Notes: generated from the letters alone by a model not told the origin. 64,000 bases of DNA from Flavisphingopyxis sp963800335 (GCA_963800335.1 CAWDAN010000001.1:744001-808000); one strand, 5' to 3'. Positions 50,557 through 61,141 are shown, numbered from the stretch's first letter. Numbers and translations are program-made.

Positions 50557-50593
50557 CGGCGTCGATCCCACGGGGTCGGCGCCGTTTCTGTTT
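50557..50593. terminator. Bidirectional intrinsic terminator
   Basis: 13-base stem CGGCGTCGATCCC-AC-GGGGTCGGCGCCG with two G.T pairs, then TTTCTGTTT. Serves the convergent lipoprotein and LysR genes. Confidence 0.75.
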
Positions 50594-51470
50594 ATAGCCC
50601 CGCTTCGACCAGCCAGTCGTGGAACAGCTTGACCGGCCGCGTCCTGAGCGCGCGCGGGCGACAGGTGAAATAATAGGCGTAGGGGCTGGCGACCTCGAAA
50701 TCGAACAGGCGGACGAGGCGGTCGTCGTGCGCGTCGTCGAGATGGTGGCTGTGCATGAAGGCGACACCGACGCCCTGGGCCGCGGCCTCGAGCATCAGCG
50801 GGCCGCTGTCGAAATGGTCGATCGCGGCAGGCTCGAGATAGGGCATGCCGATCGCGCGGCGCCATTCGTCGAAGGTCTCGGGCATTTCGGAATGGATCAG
50901 CACGGTCATCCGCTGCAACTGTTCGGGCGCGGTGATGCGCTGCCCACCCTCGACGAGCGAACGCGCGGCGATTGGAAAGACAAGATCGCTACCGAGGCGG
51001 ACCGAATAGAGGTCGGGATCGACCGACTTCGTCAGGATGATCGCGGCATCAACCGCATCGCCGAGGCGCAGTTCGCCATGGCCGCCGGTTTCGACATCGA
51101 GATGCAGTTCGGGATGCAACGTGCGCAGCTCGGGTAGGCGCGGGAACAGGCGCTGCGAGGCGAACAGCGGCAGGACGTTCAGCCTGAGGCGTAGCTCGCG
51201 GGTTTCGCCGACGGCGCGGTCGATCGCCGCGGCCAGATCGTCGAGCGCGGGGGCAAGCTCGTGCTGGAGGCGGCGGCCCGCCTCGGTCAACCGGAGCGCC
51301 TGGTGGCGGCGGTCGAACAGCTGCCGGCCGACGAGCGCCTCGAGATTCTGGATTCGCCGCGACAGTGCCGGGTTGCTCAATGACAGTTCGCCCGCGGCGA
51401 CCTTGATCGAGCCAAGCCGCGCGACCGCGGCAAAGGCTTCGAGACCGGTCAGGGGCGGCAGGCGTCGCAT
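50592..51470 (-). CDS. LysR family transcriptional regulator (GcvA-like)
   Basis: 292 residues. Winged helix MRRLPPLTGLEAFAAVARLG with SIKVAAGELSLSNPALSRRIQNLEALVG; effector-binding domain with LRLRLNVLPLFASQRLFPRLPEL. The opening RRLPPLxxLxAFxAVARxGS is that of the GcvA-like subgroup. Target unknown; divergent from the CDC48-like gene, 192 bases apart, so that gene or its own expression may be controlled. Start ATG 51470 is the first with the usual N-terminus. Confidence 0.92.
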   Translation of the reverse strand: MRRLPPLTGLEAFAAVARLGSIKVAAGELSLSNPALSRRIQNLEALVGRQLFDRRHQALRLTEAGRRLQHELAPALDDLAAAIDRAVGETRELRLRLNVLPLFASQRLFPRLPELRTLHPELHLDVETGGHGELRLGDAVDAAIILTKSVDPDLYSVRLGSDLVFPIAARSLVEGGQRITAPEQLQRMTVLIHSEMPETFDEWRRAIGMPYLEPAAIDHFDSGPLMLEAAAQGVGVAFMHSHHLDDAHDDRLVRLFDFEVASPYAYYFTCRPRALRTRPVKLFHDWLVEAGL

Positions 51471-51662
51471 GACGCACGCTAGCATTGCAAAAACTGCAAC
51501 TGCAAGAGTTTGTTCGCAGGTGCACAAAACCAGTGCGGGCACAGGCGCACACGATGCCAGCGGCCGGCGGCGAGGATCACATCTGGCGCGCGCAACTTTC
51601 CTCCCTATCTAACCGTTCCACCATCAGCCGGTCTGCGGCGAAGCAACACGAGGATTCCCCGT

Positions 51663-53984
51663 ATGGCCGATGCCGAAACGCAGCCAACCGACAGCAACAC
51701 GATCAAGATCCAGGTCGCCAATGCGCGCCCCGAGGACAGCGGGCGCGGCCTCGCGCGACTGCCGCGCGAGATCATGGCCAAGCTCGCGCTTGCCGAGGGC
51801 GACATCGTCGAGATCATGGGCAAGCGCACGACCGCATCGCGCGTTGTGTTCCCATATGCCGAGGATGAAGGCATCGATCGCCTCCGGCTCGACGGTCTGC
51901 AACGCGCCAATGCCGGCGCGGGCGCGGGCGATTTCGTTACCGTGCGCAAGGCGACATCGCGCGCGGCGCAGCGCGTCGTTCTGGCGCCGGCGCAGCAGAA
52001 CCTGCGCCTCCAGGGATCGGGCCAGGCGCTCAAGCGCAACTTTGCCGGGCGGCCGATGGTCGCGGGCGACGTCGTCGCGACATCGGGCCATCACCGCATG
52101 CAGAACGACGACATGCCACCGCAACTGCGCCAGATGCTCGGCGCGCCGGCGTATTCGCTGACCGAGATTCGCCTCGTCGTCGTCTCTACGGTGCCGTCGG
52201 GGATCGTCCATATCGACGAGACGACCGAAGTCGAGCTGCGCCCCGAGTTCGAGGAACCCAAGGAAGCGCGCCGCGCCGACGTGACCTATGACGATATCGG
52301 CGGATTGGGCGAGACGATTGACCAGTTGCGCGAGATGGTCGAGCTGCCGCTGCGCTATCCCGAACTGTTTGCCCGCCTGGGCATCGACCCGCCGCGCGGC
52401 GTCCTGCTCCACGGCCCGCCGGGAACGGGCAAGACGCGCCTCGCGCGTGCGGTCGCCAACGAAAGCGACGCCGAGTTTTTCCTGATCAACGGGCCCGAGA
52501 TCATGGGCAGCGCCTATGGCCAGTCCGAAGGCCAGCTGCGCGAGATATTCGAGGCTGCGACCAAGGCGGCGCCCTCGATCCTGTTTATCGACGAGATCGA
52601 TTCGATCGCGCCGAAACGCGGCCAAGTCCAGGGCGAGGCCGAAAAGCGCCTTGTCGCGCAGCTGCTGACGCTGATGGACGGGCTCGAGGCGCGAACCAAC
52701 CTGGTTGTTATTGCTGCGACAAACCGTCCAGAAGCGCTTGATGAGGCGTTGCGCCGCCCCGGCAGGTTCGATCGCGAGATCATCGTCGGCGTTCCCGACC
52801 AGCGCGGCCGCCGCGAGATCGTCGGCATCCATACGCGCGGCATGCCGCTGGCCAACGACGTCGATCTCGACGAGCTGGCCGGCACGACATTTGGTTTTGT
52901 CGGGGCCGACCTTGCCGCATTGGTGCGCGAGGCGGGGATCGAGGCGGTCCGCCGCCTGATGCCCAAGCTCGACCTCGAAGAGGCGACGATCCCGCCCGAG
53001 CTGCTCGACGAGCTGCACGTCATGCGCGACGATTTCCTCGCCGCGCTCAAACGCGTCCAGCCATCGGCAATGCGCGAGGTTATGGTCCAGGTCCCCAACG
53101 TCACCTGGGACGATGTCGGCGGGCTCGACGACGCGCAGCGGCGGCTCAGGGAGGGAATCGAACTGCCGTTGAAGGACCCCGAGGCGTTTCGCCGGCTCGG
53201 TATCCGTCCGGCCAAGGGGTTCCTGCTCTACGGGCCGCCGGGAACGGGCAAGACGCTGCTCGCCAAGGCGGTCGCGCGCGAGGCACAGGCCAATTTCATC
53301 GCGACCAAGTCGTCCGACCTATTGTCGAAATGGTATGGTGAGAGCGAGCAACAGATCGCGCGGCTGTTCGCCCGTGCGCGCCAGGTCGCGCCGACCGTGG
53401 TGTTCATCGACGAGCTCGACAGCCTGGTTCCCGCGCGCGGCGGAGAGTCGGGCGAGCCGGCGGTTACCGACCGCGTCGTCAACACGATCCTCGCCGAGAT
53501 GGACGGGCTGGAAGACATGCAGTCGGTCGTCGTGATCGGCGCAACCAACCGGCCCAACATGATCGATCCCGCGCTGCTCCGGCCGGGACGCTTCGACGAG
53601 CTCGTCTATGTGCCCGTCCCCGACGCGGCGGGGCGGCGACGGATCCTGGCGATCCATACGGCGAAAATGCCGCTCGCCAAGGACGTCGATCTCGATTCCA
53701 TCGCCGACGAGGCGGTGCGTTTTACCGGCGCCGATCTCGAGGACCTTGTCCGCCGCGCCGGCCTGAATGCGTTGAGGCGTTCGCTCGACGTGCGCAAGGT
53801 CGGCCAGGATGATTTCGAGGCCGCACTCAAGGACACGCGCGCGTCGGTCAGCGAGGCGATGGAGCGCGAGTATGAGAGCATCGAGGGTCAGCTCAAGCGC
53901 CAGGCGGCGCGGATGGGCGGCACGATCGGCTTTATCGACGAAGGCATGCTCAAGCCAATTAACTCCGAGAAGCACGAGGATTAA
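51663..53984 (+). CDS. CDC48/VCP-family AAA ATPase
   Basis: 773 residues. N-terminal double-psi-barrel/CDC48 N domain (IKIQVANARPEDSGRGLARL), then two AAA modules. Walker A GPPGTGKT at residue 251 and again at 524; Walker B ILFIDEIDSIAPKR and VVFIDELDSLVPARGGESGE; arginine fingers RPGRFDRE and RPGRFDELVYVPVPD. Hexameric unfoldase that handles proteins for degradation or disassembly. CDC48 homologues are patchy in bacteria. No frameshift. An alternative upstream start is not needed. Confidence 0.92.
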   Translation: MADAETQPTDSNTIKIQVANARPEDSGRGLARLPREIMAKLALAEGDIVEIMGKRTTASRVVFPYAEDEGIDRLRLDGLQRANAGAGAGDFVTVRKATSRAAQRVVLAPAQQNLRLQGSGQALKRNFAGRPMVAGDVVATSGHHRMQNDDMPPQLRQMLGAPAYSLTEIRLVVVSTVPSGIVHIDETTEVELRPEFEEPKEARRADVTYDDIGGLGETIDQLREMVELPLRYPELFARLGIDPPRGVLLHGPPGTGKTRLARAVANESDAEFFLINGPEIMGSAYGQSEGQLREIFEAATKAAPSILFIDEIDSIAPKRGQVQGEAEKRLVAQLLTLMDGLEARTNLVVIAATNRPEALDEALRRPGRFDREIIVGVPDQRGRREIVGIHTRGMPLANDVDLDELAGTTFGFVGADLAALVREAGIEAVRRLMPKLDLEEATIPPELLDELHVMRDDFLAALKRVQPSAMREVMVQVPNVTWDDVGGLDDAQRRLREGIELPLKDPEAFRRLGIRPAKGFLLYGPPGTGKTLLAKAVAREAQANFIATKSSDLLSKWYGESEQQIARLFARARQVAPTVVFIDELDSLVPARGGESGEPAVTDRVVNTILAEMDGLEDMQSVVVIGATNRPNMIDPALLRPGRFDELVYVPVPDAAGRRRILAIHTAKMPLAKDVDLDSIADEAVRFTGADLEDLVRRAGLNALRRSLDVRKVGQDDFEAALKDTRASVSEAMEREYESIEGQLKRQAARMGGTIGFIDEGMLKPINSEKHED

Positions 53985-54039
53985 GCCAGCAGTGCATTCG
54001 ATTGTTGCGCTATATTGGCGACCGAAGTCGGCGGCGTGT

Positions 54040-55395
54040 TCAGTCGTCGATGCGTAGCGCCTTCCAGCCCCAGGCGAGCAGGAAAGCGGCGATGCCGCCG
54101 ATCAGCGCGAAGGCAAGCCAGCCGTGCTGTGCGCGCGAAACCGTGTAGAGTGCGATGCCGAGCGTAGGGCCGACAATATAGGCGGCGCCATTGGTCGAGG
54201 CGACCTGTCCGGCGACCGCGTCCTGCTCGCTGCGGCGCACCGCGAGCGAGACGCCCGCAGTAAATCCGGGGCGAAACAGGCCGAAGCCGAGCGAGGCAAT
54301 CGCGATGCCGTTGACCATGCCGAGCAACCCGCCGGCAAAGGTGAGGACGATCGACCCCGCGAGCGCGAGCGCGGCGCCCCACAGGATCGACGCGCGCGGA
54401 CCGATCGACAGCGCCGGGATCAACCCCCATTGCGCGAGCAAAGTCGCCCCCGCCCCGGCGAGCAGGACGATGCCGGTCGGCGCCACCGCGGCGCCCGGAT
54501 CGCCGCGCAGACCGAGCCGATCGAGCACGACGAAACCGATGATGCCGAAGACGATCGCCTGGGCATGCCCGCCGAGCAGGCCAGCGAGCAGCCACGGTCG
54601 CGTGCGCGGATCATTCCAGCCGAGCGCACGGCTGGCGTTCGGCGCGTGTCCTTCGTTGCTGTCATCGTCTTCGTCGTCGTCCCCGACCGCGAGCGCGCCG
54701 CCGCCGCTGGAGGGATAGCCGACGACTGCACTGCGCGCGGCGAAACGCGGATCGTCATTGGGCAGGACGATGCGCAGCGCAACGAACACCGCGATGCCGA
54801 AACCGGCAAAGGCGAACAGCGGCCCGGCCAGGCCGACGACGGGAAAGACGAGGAACGGCGCGACCGCGGGGCCGATCACTGTTCCGAGGCCGAACGAAGA
54901 TGCGATGAGCGCCATCGCCGCAGTGCGCTGGATGCGCGGGGTGCGCGCGGCGACATAGGCCTGGACCGCGGGCGGTGCGGCCGAGCCGAGCGCGCCGTAG
55001 AGGCTGCGGAACAGGGCAAAGGCGATGAAGGTAACGCCCGCGCCGATCCATCCGGCGAGCCCGGCGTAAAGCGCGATGCCGCAGAGCAGCATCGACGACG
55101 CGAAGCCGATCAGGCCGAGCGCCATCAGCGCGCGCCGGCCGCGCCGGTCGCTCATCGCCGCCCAGCGTGGTGCGCTGACGACCCACAGCAGGGCCGACCA
55201 CGAGAAGGCGAGCGCGACCCACCAGTCGGGCACGCCCAGCCGTGTACCGATCGCGGGCAGGATCGACTGCATCGCGGTGTTGCCCGCGGCGGCGACGAGC
55301 ATGACGAGGAACAGAACCGCCATGCGCGGCGGGGCCACGCCGCCGATTGCCGACAGCGCAGGCGATGCTACGGCCGGCGCCGAGCCATCGGTCAC
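54040..55395 (-). CDS. MFS transporter
   Basis: 451 residues, intact. GTG 55395 start gives MTDGSAPAVASPALSAIGG before the first TM (MAVLFLVMLVAAAGNTAM). MFS motif MSDRRGRRALMALGLIGFA after TM2; a cytoplasmic acidic loop (VGDDDEDDDSNEGHA) in the middle; second half with GLGLFRPGF. Efflux or uptake permease; substrate unknown. GTGA overlap with the upstream ABM-domain gene. Confidence 0.9.
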   Translation of the reverse strand: MTDGSAPAVASPALSAIGGVAPPRMAVLFLVMLVAAAGNTAMQSILPAIGTRLGVPDWWVALAFSWSALLWVVSAPRWAAMSDRRGRRALMALGLIGFASSMLLCGIALYAGLAGWIGAGVTFIAFALFRSLYGALGSAAPPAVQAYVAARTPRIQRTAAMALIASSFGLGTVIGPAVAPFLVFPVVGLAGPLFAFAGFGIAVFVALRIVLPNDDPRFAARSAVVGYPSSGGGALAVGDDDEDDDSNEGHAPNASRALGWNDPRTRPWLLAGLLGGHAQAIVFGIIGFVVLDRLGLRGDPGAAVAPTGIVLLAGAGATLLAQWGLIPALSIGPRASILWGAALALAGSIVLTFAGGLLGMVNGIAIASLGFGLFRPGFTAGVSLAVRRSEQDAVAGQVASTNGAAYIVGPTLGIALYTVSRAQHGWLAFALIGGIAAFLLAWGWKALRIDD

Positions 55396-55727
55396 TCGCG
55401 CGCCCAGCTGTAGCCGCGCGCGACGCGCGCGACGGTGACACGATAGTCGTCGTACCACATGGCGCGACCGCGCTGCCGGATCGCGGCGTGGAGCGGATGG
55501 TCGCGCCATGCCAGCGCCGCTTCGTCGTCGGCCCAGTAGCTGACGGTAATGCCGAAACCCTCGCTGCCGCGTGCGCTTTCGATGCCGAGATAGCCCGGCT
55601 GCGTCGCCGCGAGCTTTTCCATCTCGTCGGCCGCCGCAGCGTAATTCCAATCATCGCCGTCACGGCGCCGAGCCGAGAAGATGACCGCGATCGCGTCGGT
55701 CGGAACGGGGGCGGGGGCGTTCGACAT
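55392..55727 (-). CDS. Antibiotic biosynthesis monooxygenase (ABM) domain protein
   Basis: 111 residues: IAVIFSARRRDGDDWNYAAA, ATQPGYLGIESARG, FGITVSYWADDEAALAWRDH, and YDDYRVTVARVARGY. Ferredoxin-like ABM fold; heme-free oxygenase or unrelated small enzyme. Cotranscribed with the MFS gene downstream. Confidence 0.85.
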   Translation of the reverse strand: MSNAPAPVPTDAIAVIFSARRRDGDDWNYAAAADEMEKLAATQPGYLGIESARGSEGFGITVSYWADDEAALAWRDHPLHAAIRQRGRAMWYDDYRVTVARVARGYSWARE

Positions 55728-55903
55728 GGCATCCACAATAAACCTGCCCCTGCGGTCGGCAAGCGCGATTTTTGGACGCACGCTCGCTTTGCCGCGCCAG
55801 GGCATGCGCCCGGCGCAGCGCTGCGGCCAAAGCGATATCGGTTGCAAACACGCGGCGATTTTGCGACTGATCGGGCTTCCCCTTCAGCTGCGCGGATTGA
55901 GCG

Positions 55904-56530
55904 ATGACCACCACCAAGGCCGAGAAACGCGCACGTTCGCGCAGCACCGCCGAACGATTTGTCGACTTTCTGGGGCCGTGGGGCATGTTCCTCAAGGGTT
56001 TTGCCAAGAACCCGGTGATGGTCGGTTCGGTCGTCCCGTCCTCGGCCAGGCTGATCGATCACATGTTGAGGCCTGTCGACTGGGCGAACTGCAAGGTGTT
56101 CGTCGAATACGGCCCCGGCGTCGGTACTTTCTGCCGCCCGATCCTCGAGAAAATGCGCCCCGATGCGACACTGGTGGCGATCGATACCAACCGCGACTTC
56201 GTCGATTACCTGACCAGGGAAATCCGCGACAGCCGCTTTGTCCCGGTCCACGGATCGGCCGCCGACGTGCAGGAAATCCTCGCCGCGCTGGGCCACGCCC
56301 ACGCCGATTACGCGCTGTCGGGCCTGCCGTTCTCGACGCTGCCCAAGGGCGTCGGCGACGCGATTGCCGATGCCACCGCCGCCGCGATCCGTCCCGGCGG
56401 CGCGTTCCTGGTCTACCAGTTCCGCGCCAAGGTGCTCGATTTCCTCAAGGGCCGTTTCGGCACGATCGACCATGCCATCGAATACTGGAATATCCCGCCG
56501 TGCCACCTGTTCTGGGCGCACAAGGACTGA
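55904..56530 (+). CDS. PmtA-like SAM-dependent methyltransferase
   Basis: 208 residues: FLKGFAKNPVMVGSVVPSSA, CKVFVEYGPGVGTFCRPIL (SAM-binding motif I), ATLVAIDTNRDFVDYL, ALSGLPFSTLPK (post-I motif with the SxLPF signature) and PCHLFWAHKD. Related to rRNA adenine dimethylase-fold phospholipid N-methyltransferases that convert phosphatidylethanolamine to phosphatidylcholine. Divergent from the ABM/MFS operon and convergent with the phospholipase D-type gene. Confidence 0.85.
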   Translation: MTTTKAEKRARSRSTAERFVDFLGPWGMFLKGFAKNPVMVGSVVPSSARLIDHMLRPVDWANCKVFVEYGPGVGTFCRPILEKMRPDATLVAIDTNRDFVDYLTREIRDSRFVPVHGSAADVQEILAALGHAHADYALSGLPFSTLPKGVGDAIADATAAAIRPGGAFLVYQFRAKVLDFLKGRFGTIDHAIEYWNIPPCHLFWAHKD

Positions 56531-56534
56531 GGTC

Positions 56535-57743
56535 CTACAAGGTCCGAAATTGAGGCGGCGCGATACGGTATAGTCGACGACGGTGACGAGGAACCAGCTC
56601 AGCGCCCAGCGGATGCGGTTGAGCGGGGTCGCGCGTGCGCGGTGGACCGCCGGGGTGATCTCTTCGCAATAGGCGATGTGCGTCGTGACATAGTCGCGCA
56701 TGCGGTTGGCAAAGGCGGCATCGTCGATCCGCAGCATGATCTCGGCATTGATATACAGGCTGCGCATGTCGAAATTGGCCGAGCCGATATAGACGCGGTC
56801 GTCGAGCACGATCAGCTTGGTGTGCAGCTTGCACGGCGTGAATTCGTAGATCTTCGCGCGGCGCTTGAGCAGATAGCCGTAGAGCAGCCGGGTCGCGCCG
56901 ATCGTCGCGCCATTGTCCGATTTGCCCGCCATGACGAGGCGCGTGTCGCCGTTGCGCGCGATCCGGCCGATCCGCCTGAGCAGGCTCTGCGCGGGTGAGA
57001 AATACGCCATGATCATGTCGAGCCGCTTGCCATGCTTGAGGTCGAAACTGACGCTGCGTGCCCACGGGCTGAGCCGGCTGGTCGGCCCGCCGAGCAACAG
57101 CCCGACCTTGCCTTCGCCCGGGTCCCATTGGCGGATCAGGCGGCGGATCGTGCGCCATTGCGCGTGCGGGTTCTGTGTCCAGGCGTGGAGCCGGTCGAAA
57201 TAGTGCTGCAGCGGCGTCACCGCCGGGTCCCTCGATCGTCATGCCCAGGTCATGCCAGCCATTGTCGGCGGGCGGCGCGAAATAGGCCTCGGCGACGTTG
57301 AAGCCGCCGATCATCGCGCGGCGCCCGTCGGCGATGACGATCTTCTGGTGATTGCGGATCAGGTAGCGCACCGAGCGCTTGGCCGAAAATCGGCAGAAAC
57401 CGGCGCCGGCCTCGACCAGGTCGGCAAAGAACGCCTCGTCGGTATCCGAAGAGCCGAAGCCGTCGATGATGAGGCGGACCTTGACGCCGCGCCGGGCGGC
57501 GGCGGAGAGCGCATCGCGGACGCGTACGCCGACAGTATCGTTCTCGAAGATGTAGAAGGTCAGGTCGAGCGTGGCGCGAGCCTCTTCGATCAGCGCGAGC
57601 AGCGCCGCGAGCCGGTCCTCTCCTGCGGGAAAGACCCGGAATTCGTCGTCGCCGACGCGTGCGCCGAACGGCACCGCATCGCGGAAGAGGTCGACCTCGT
57701 GCGTCGCGCGCGTGTCGTCGACAGGGGAGTGATCGTCGGCCAT
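56535..57743 (-). CDS. Phospholipase D/cardiolipin synthase family protein (one or two frameshifts)
   Basis: About 403 residues, two PLD motifs: RNHQKIVIADGRRAMIGGFN and LHTKLIVLDDRVYIGSANFD (HxK-x4-D). Start MADDHSPVDDTRATHEVDL at 57743; no N-terminal TM helices. Likely cardiolipin synthase or phosphatidyltransferase. Frame changes near 57218 and near the C-terminus (56555), where the other frame has no stop. Converges with the PmtA-like gene, so both concern phospholipid head-groups. Confidence 0.87.
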   Translation of the reverse strand: MADDHSPVDDTRATHEVDLFRDAVPFGARVGDDEFRVFPAGEDRLAALLALIEEARATLDLTFYIFENDTVGVRVRDALSAAARRGVKVRLIIDGFGSSDTDEAFFADLVEAGAGFCRFSAKRSVRYLIRNHQKIVIADGRRAMIGGFNVAEAYFAPPADNGWHDLGMTIEGPGGDAAAALFRPAPRLDTEPARAMAHDPPPDPPMGPGRRQGRAVARRADQPAQPVGTQRQFRPQAWQAARHDHGVFLTRAEPAQADRPDRAQRRHAPRHGGQIGQWRDDRRDPAALRLSAQAPREDLRIHAVQAAHQADRARRPRLYRLGQFRHAQPVYQCRDHAADRRCRLCQPHARLCHDAHRLLRRDHPGGPPRTRDPAQPHPLGAELVPRHRRRLYRIAPPQFRTL

Positions 57744-57915
57744 CCGCCTGCGATAGTCGCTGCACGGCGCTTGGCAAGGCCGGTGCGGAGCTTGCGGTGA
57801 GCGATGCGCGGACGGAGGCGCGGGCGGTTTTCATTGACTCCGTGAGGCTGTGGCGCTAAGCGAACCCTTCGAATTTTCCCCGCATTTAGCGTAAGTTTTG
57901 CAAAGGAAGCGGCAT

Positions 57916-58263
57916 ATGGCTCGCGTCACCGTCGAAGATTGCGTCGACAAGATTCCCAACCGTTTCGACCTCGTCCTGCTCGCCGCGCAGCGTGCGCGCG
58001 AGATTTCGGGCGGCGCCGAGCTGCACCTCGATCGCGACCGCGACAAGAACCCGGTCGTTGCGCTGCGCGAGATCGCCGAGAGCAAGGTCAAGCCCAAGCA
58101 CCTCGAAGAATCGCTCGTCCAGAACCTCCAGAAGGTCCAGATCGACGACGACGATACGCCCGATGAAATCGGTTCGCAGAGCCGCTCGGCCGAAGCGCTG
58201 CGCCTCACCGCCGCCGCGCCGCCGCGGCCGACCAACATCGCGACCGATTTCGACAAGGGCTAA
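57916..58263 (+). CDS. rpoZ: RNA polymerase omega subunit
   Basis: 115 residues: MARVTVEDCVDKIPNRFDLV, LLAAQRAREISGG, NPVVALREIAESKVKP. Assembles core RNA polymerase on beta-prime and mediates ppGpp binding. AAGGAAG is 7 bases before the ATG. Followed by a strong terminator. Confidence 0.96.
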   Translation: MARVTVEDCVDKIPNRFDLVLLAAQRAREISGGAELHLDRDRDKNPVVALREIAESKVKPKHLEESLVQNLQKVQIDDDDTPDEIGSQSRSAEALRLTAAAPPRPTNIATDFDKG

Positions 58264-58286
58264 GCTTCGGCACCCATGCGATCATG

Positions 58287-58316
58287 AAAAACCCGGCCAG
58301 TGGCCGGGTTTTTTGT
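58287..58316 (+). terminator. Intrinsic terminator after rpoZ
   Basis: AACCCGGCCA-G-TGGCCGGGTT then TTTT; also A-rich on the 5' side, so it can serve the convergent gene at 58342. Confidence 0.88.
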
Positions 58317-58341
58317 ATGTCGGATCAGGGGCGCGGTGCGA

Positions 58342-61141
58342 TCAACGCGCCAAGCCGATCTTCGCCAGGTCCCTGGCGACATCGGGGTCGATATAGGCGG
58401 CGTAGGTGCGGTCGCGCGCCGCATCGGGGCCCTTGGCGATGACCGCGCGGAGATAATAGGCCCAGGCCGAATCGGGGTCGATCTCGATCGCCGCTTCGAT
58501 ATCCTCGATCGCCTCGGCGGTGCGGCCAAGCTTGGCATAGGCGATTCCGCGATCGATCAACGGGCCCGACGGCTGTTCGTTGAGCTGGATCGCGCGGGTG
58601 CAGTCGGCCAGCACGCGATCGGCGCCAAGCGCGTAGCGTGCCTCGGTCGAACAGCGCGCCGAGATCAGCTCGGGTGACTTTTGCGCGCTGCGGCCGGCAG
58701 CTTCGAGCGCTGCCATCGCTTCATCGCCGCGACCGGCGGCGGCGAGCACCTGCGCCTTGAGCCCGGCGATCTGCTTGTCCTCGATCCCAAGACCTTCGCG
58801 CTCGGCGATCGCCGACAGGGCATCGTCATAGGCATCGTGGTCGAGCCGCAATTCGACCAATTGCGCCAGCGCGTCGAGCGACCCTGGTTCGGTCTCGAAT
58901 GCCTGTTCGATATCGGCTTCGGCGCGGTCCTTGTCGCTGCGGGCATAGAGTTCCGCACGCCAGAGATATTTGCCCGCGGTCGGGTCGATTTCGATGATCG
59001 CATCGAGATCGGCGATCGCCTTGGCATATTGCTGGGTCAGTTCGTAGACATAGGCGCGCGTTCGCAAAGGCGCGATTTCGTCCTCGGGAGCGCTCTCCAC
59101 CGCCTTGTCGAGCGCGTCCATGATCGGCCCGAGCCGGTTCGCCTTGGCCGCGAGCATCGCCTCGACATGCGTGCCGGGATAGTCGCTCGGCGCCTCGATG
59201 CGCAGCGCATTGGCCTTGACCGCGGCGAGCGCACGGCGTTGCGCGACGATCTGCGCGGCGGGGATTTCGCGCGCCACCGTCCGCCATGTCTCGTCAGCCT
59301 CGAAGCGGCCATCGGCCAGCGTCGCAGCCTGTTCGAAATGGGTGCCGAGCACGCGCTCGTCGATCTTGGCGCGCCCGACCATCGCAAAACCCTGGCCCGC
59401 GGACGGCAGCCGCATCGTCGTGGCGTAGCGGACATGCGTCTTCGTGCCGAGCGCATAGGCGATGTCTGCGCCATTCGCTCTTTGAACGGTTCGCAGACAG
59501 ATTCTTCGATCCGATCGCCGAATTGAATTCGCGTTCATAGCGTCCGTCGACCCGGTCCCACGACAGCCAGGTGAGACCCCTGGCATTGACCGTCGTCGTG
59601 TCGCCGGCCTCGTCGAAGTTGATCGAGCGTTCGGATATCCCGGTATTCTGGACATATTTGTCGATCACCGCGTCGAGCATCTTGGCATATTCGGTTTCGC
59701 TCACCGCGCCCTTCGACGTCTTGAGCTTGTTGTCGTTCGAGGTCCGCCAGCTGACGGTGACGTCGAACAGCGTCGGCAAGGTGATGCCGGCGCTCGAATC
59801 GTAACGCAGCGTGACCTTCGATGCCGGGCGGCCGAGTGGTCGGACCGGGATCGCGATGAGATCGCTGCCGGTCGCGGTGACGGGGAGAGCGTAAGCGAAG
59901 TCGGGCGTGTCGGCGATGTCGCCGATGCGGTCGCCGACGCGGGTGCCGTCGAGCCAGTAATCCTTGCCGTCGATCATCGCGCGGACAATGACATGGTCGA
60001 ACACGGCAAAGCTCGGCAGGCGTCCGGGCAGCGCGTCGCCATAGGTCGAATTGACCAGCATCAGATCGGCCTCGATGCCCAGCTCGCGAAGCATCGTTGC
60101 AAGCAGGAGCGACTTGGCCTTGCAGTCGCCATAACGCAACGACCAGGTCTTGTCGGGGGTCTGCGGCGTATAGTTGCCGTTCTCCATGCCCCGGAACAGG
60201 TAGCGGATATCGTCCTGGACGACGCGCAGCGCGGCGGCGGTCCGTTCGACCGGATCGGCGGTTTTCGCGGCGATTTCCTCGACGATGCCGGCAAGTTCGC
60301 CGTCGGCGGCAATGCTCGCGCGCGGCGCATAGGCCTTGCTGGCGGTGCGGCTGACCGCCTGCCAGTCGGCGAAGCTCGACACCTCGACGAGCGGCCCCAT
60401 GCGATAGCGCGTTGGCGCATCATCGGGCATGTCGACCTTGGCCAGCGACGGTTTGGTCACGACGAGTTCGGTCATCGCGCCTTGTTTGGATATCCTGGCG
60501 CCGGCAGTTTCGGGCGCCTTCCAGTGCATCGCGACGTCGTTCGACCAGAGGACGCGCAAGCTGGCCGATTTCACGTCGAGCTTGTCGTCGAGCAACGCCT
60601 CGACATCGTTGACTTCGCCTTCGAGCGAGGGGTCGCGGTAACTGGTCGAGCTTTCGAACGCGATCGTGTCGCCGACCTTGATGCCTTCGAGCTGCATCGT
60701 CGCGGTCAGGACTCCGTCTAGCGACAGTTTCTCGAGGTTGGTCTCGCGACGCAGGACGGTGAATTTCTGCCCGTCGGCGACAAGGTCGATAACCTTTCCA
60801 TCGCGCAGGATAGCGACGCGATGAACGGTGAAGTCGCCGTTTTCGGGGTTCCAGCTTTCCGAAAGATTGCCGAGCTGGCCGAGCAACGAGGCATCGTTGA
60901 CGCGATAGGCGTAGTTCGAATAGCTTTCGACGATGCCGTCCTTCATTCGCGTCTGGCGATCGGCGAGCAGGAAGGAGAAGTCGGCGTCGGCATCGTCCGG
61001 TGCGACCTGTGGAACCGGCTTGCGATCGACCCATGCGGGCGCGGGCGCATAGACCGGCGTGTCGCCGGCATGGGCGGGCACGCCCGTTGCGACGAGCGCG
61101 ACCACCGCAACGCCAAGATACAGATAATCGTTACGAATCAT
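58342..61141 (-). CDS. DUF3857/transglutaminase-like/TPR protein (one frameshift)
   Basis: About 933 residues. Signal peptide MIRNDYLYLGVAVVALVATG, a DUF3857 domain (FTVHRVAILRDGKVIDL, FESSTSYRDPSLEGEVNDVE), a transglutaminase-like core (TWSLRYGDCKAKSLLLATML with the cysteine, and FDHVIVRAMIDGKDYWLDGT with the His/Asp), then TPR repeats near the C-terminus (YAKAIADLDAIIEIDPTAGK; RTAEAIEDIEAAIEIDPDSA). Periplasmic; function unknown. Frame changes near 59475, between the transglutaminase and TPR parts. Upstream of it, ftsH reads in the same direction. Confidence 0.85.

Noticed and set aside
54755..57220. 821-residue minus-strand ORF joining the phospholipase D-type C-terminus to the region antisense to other genes
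   Set aside because: Only the first part is homologous to PLD proteins; the remainder runs through the methyltransferase antisense and the ABM/MFS genes, so it is an artefact of a frameshift hiding the stop.
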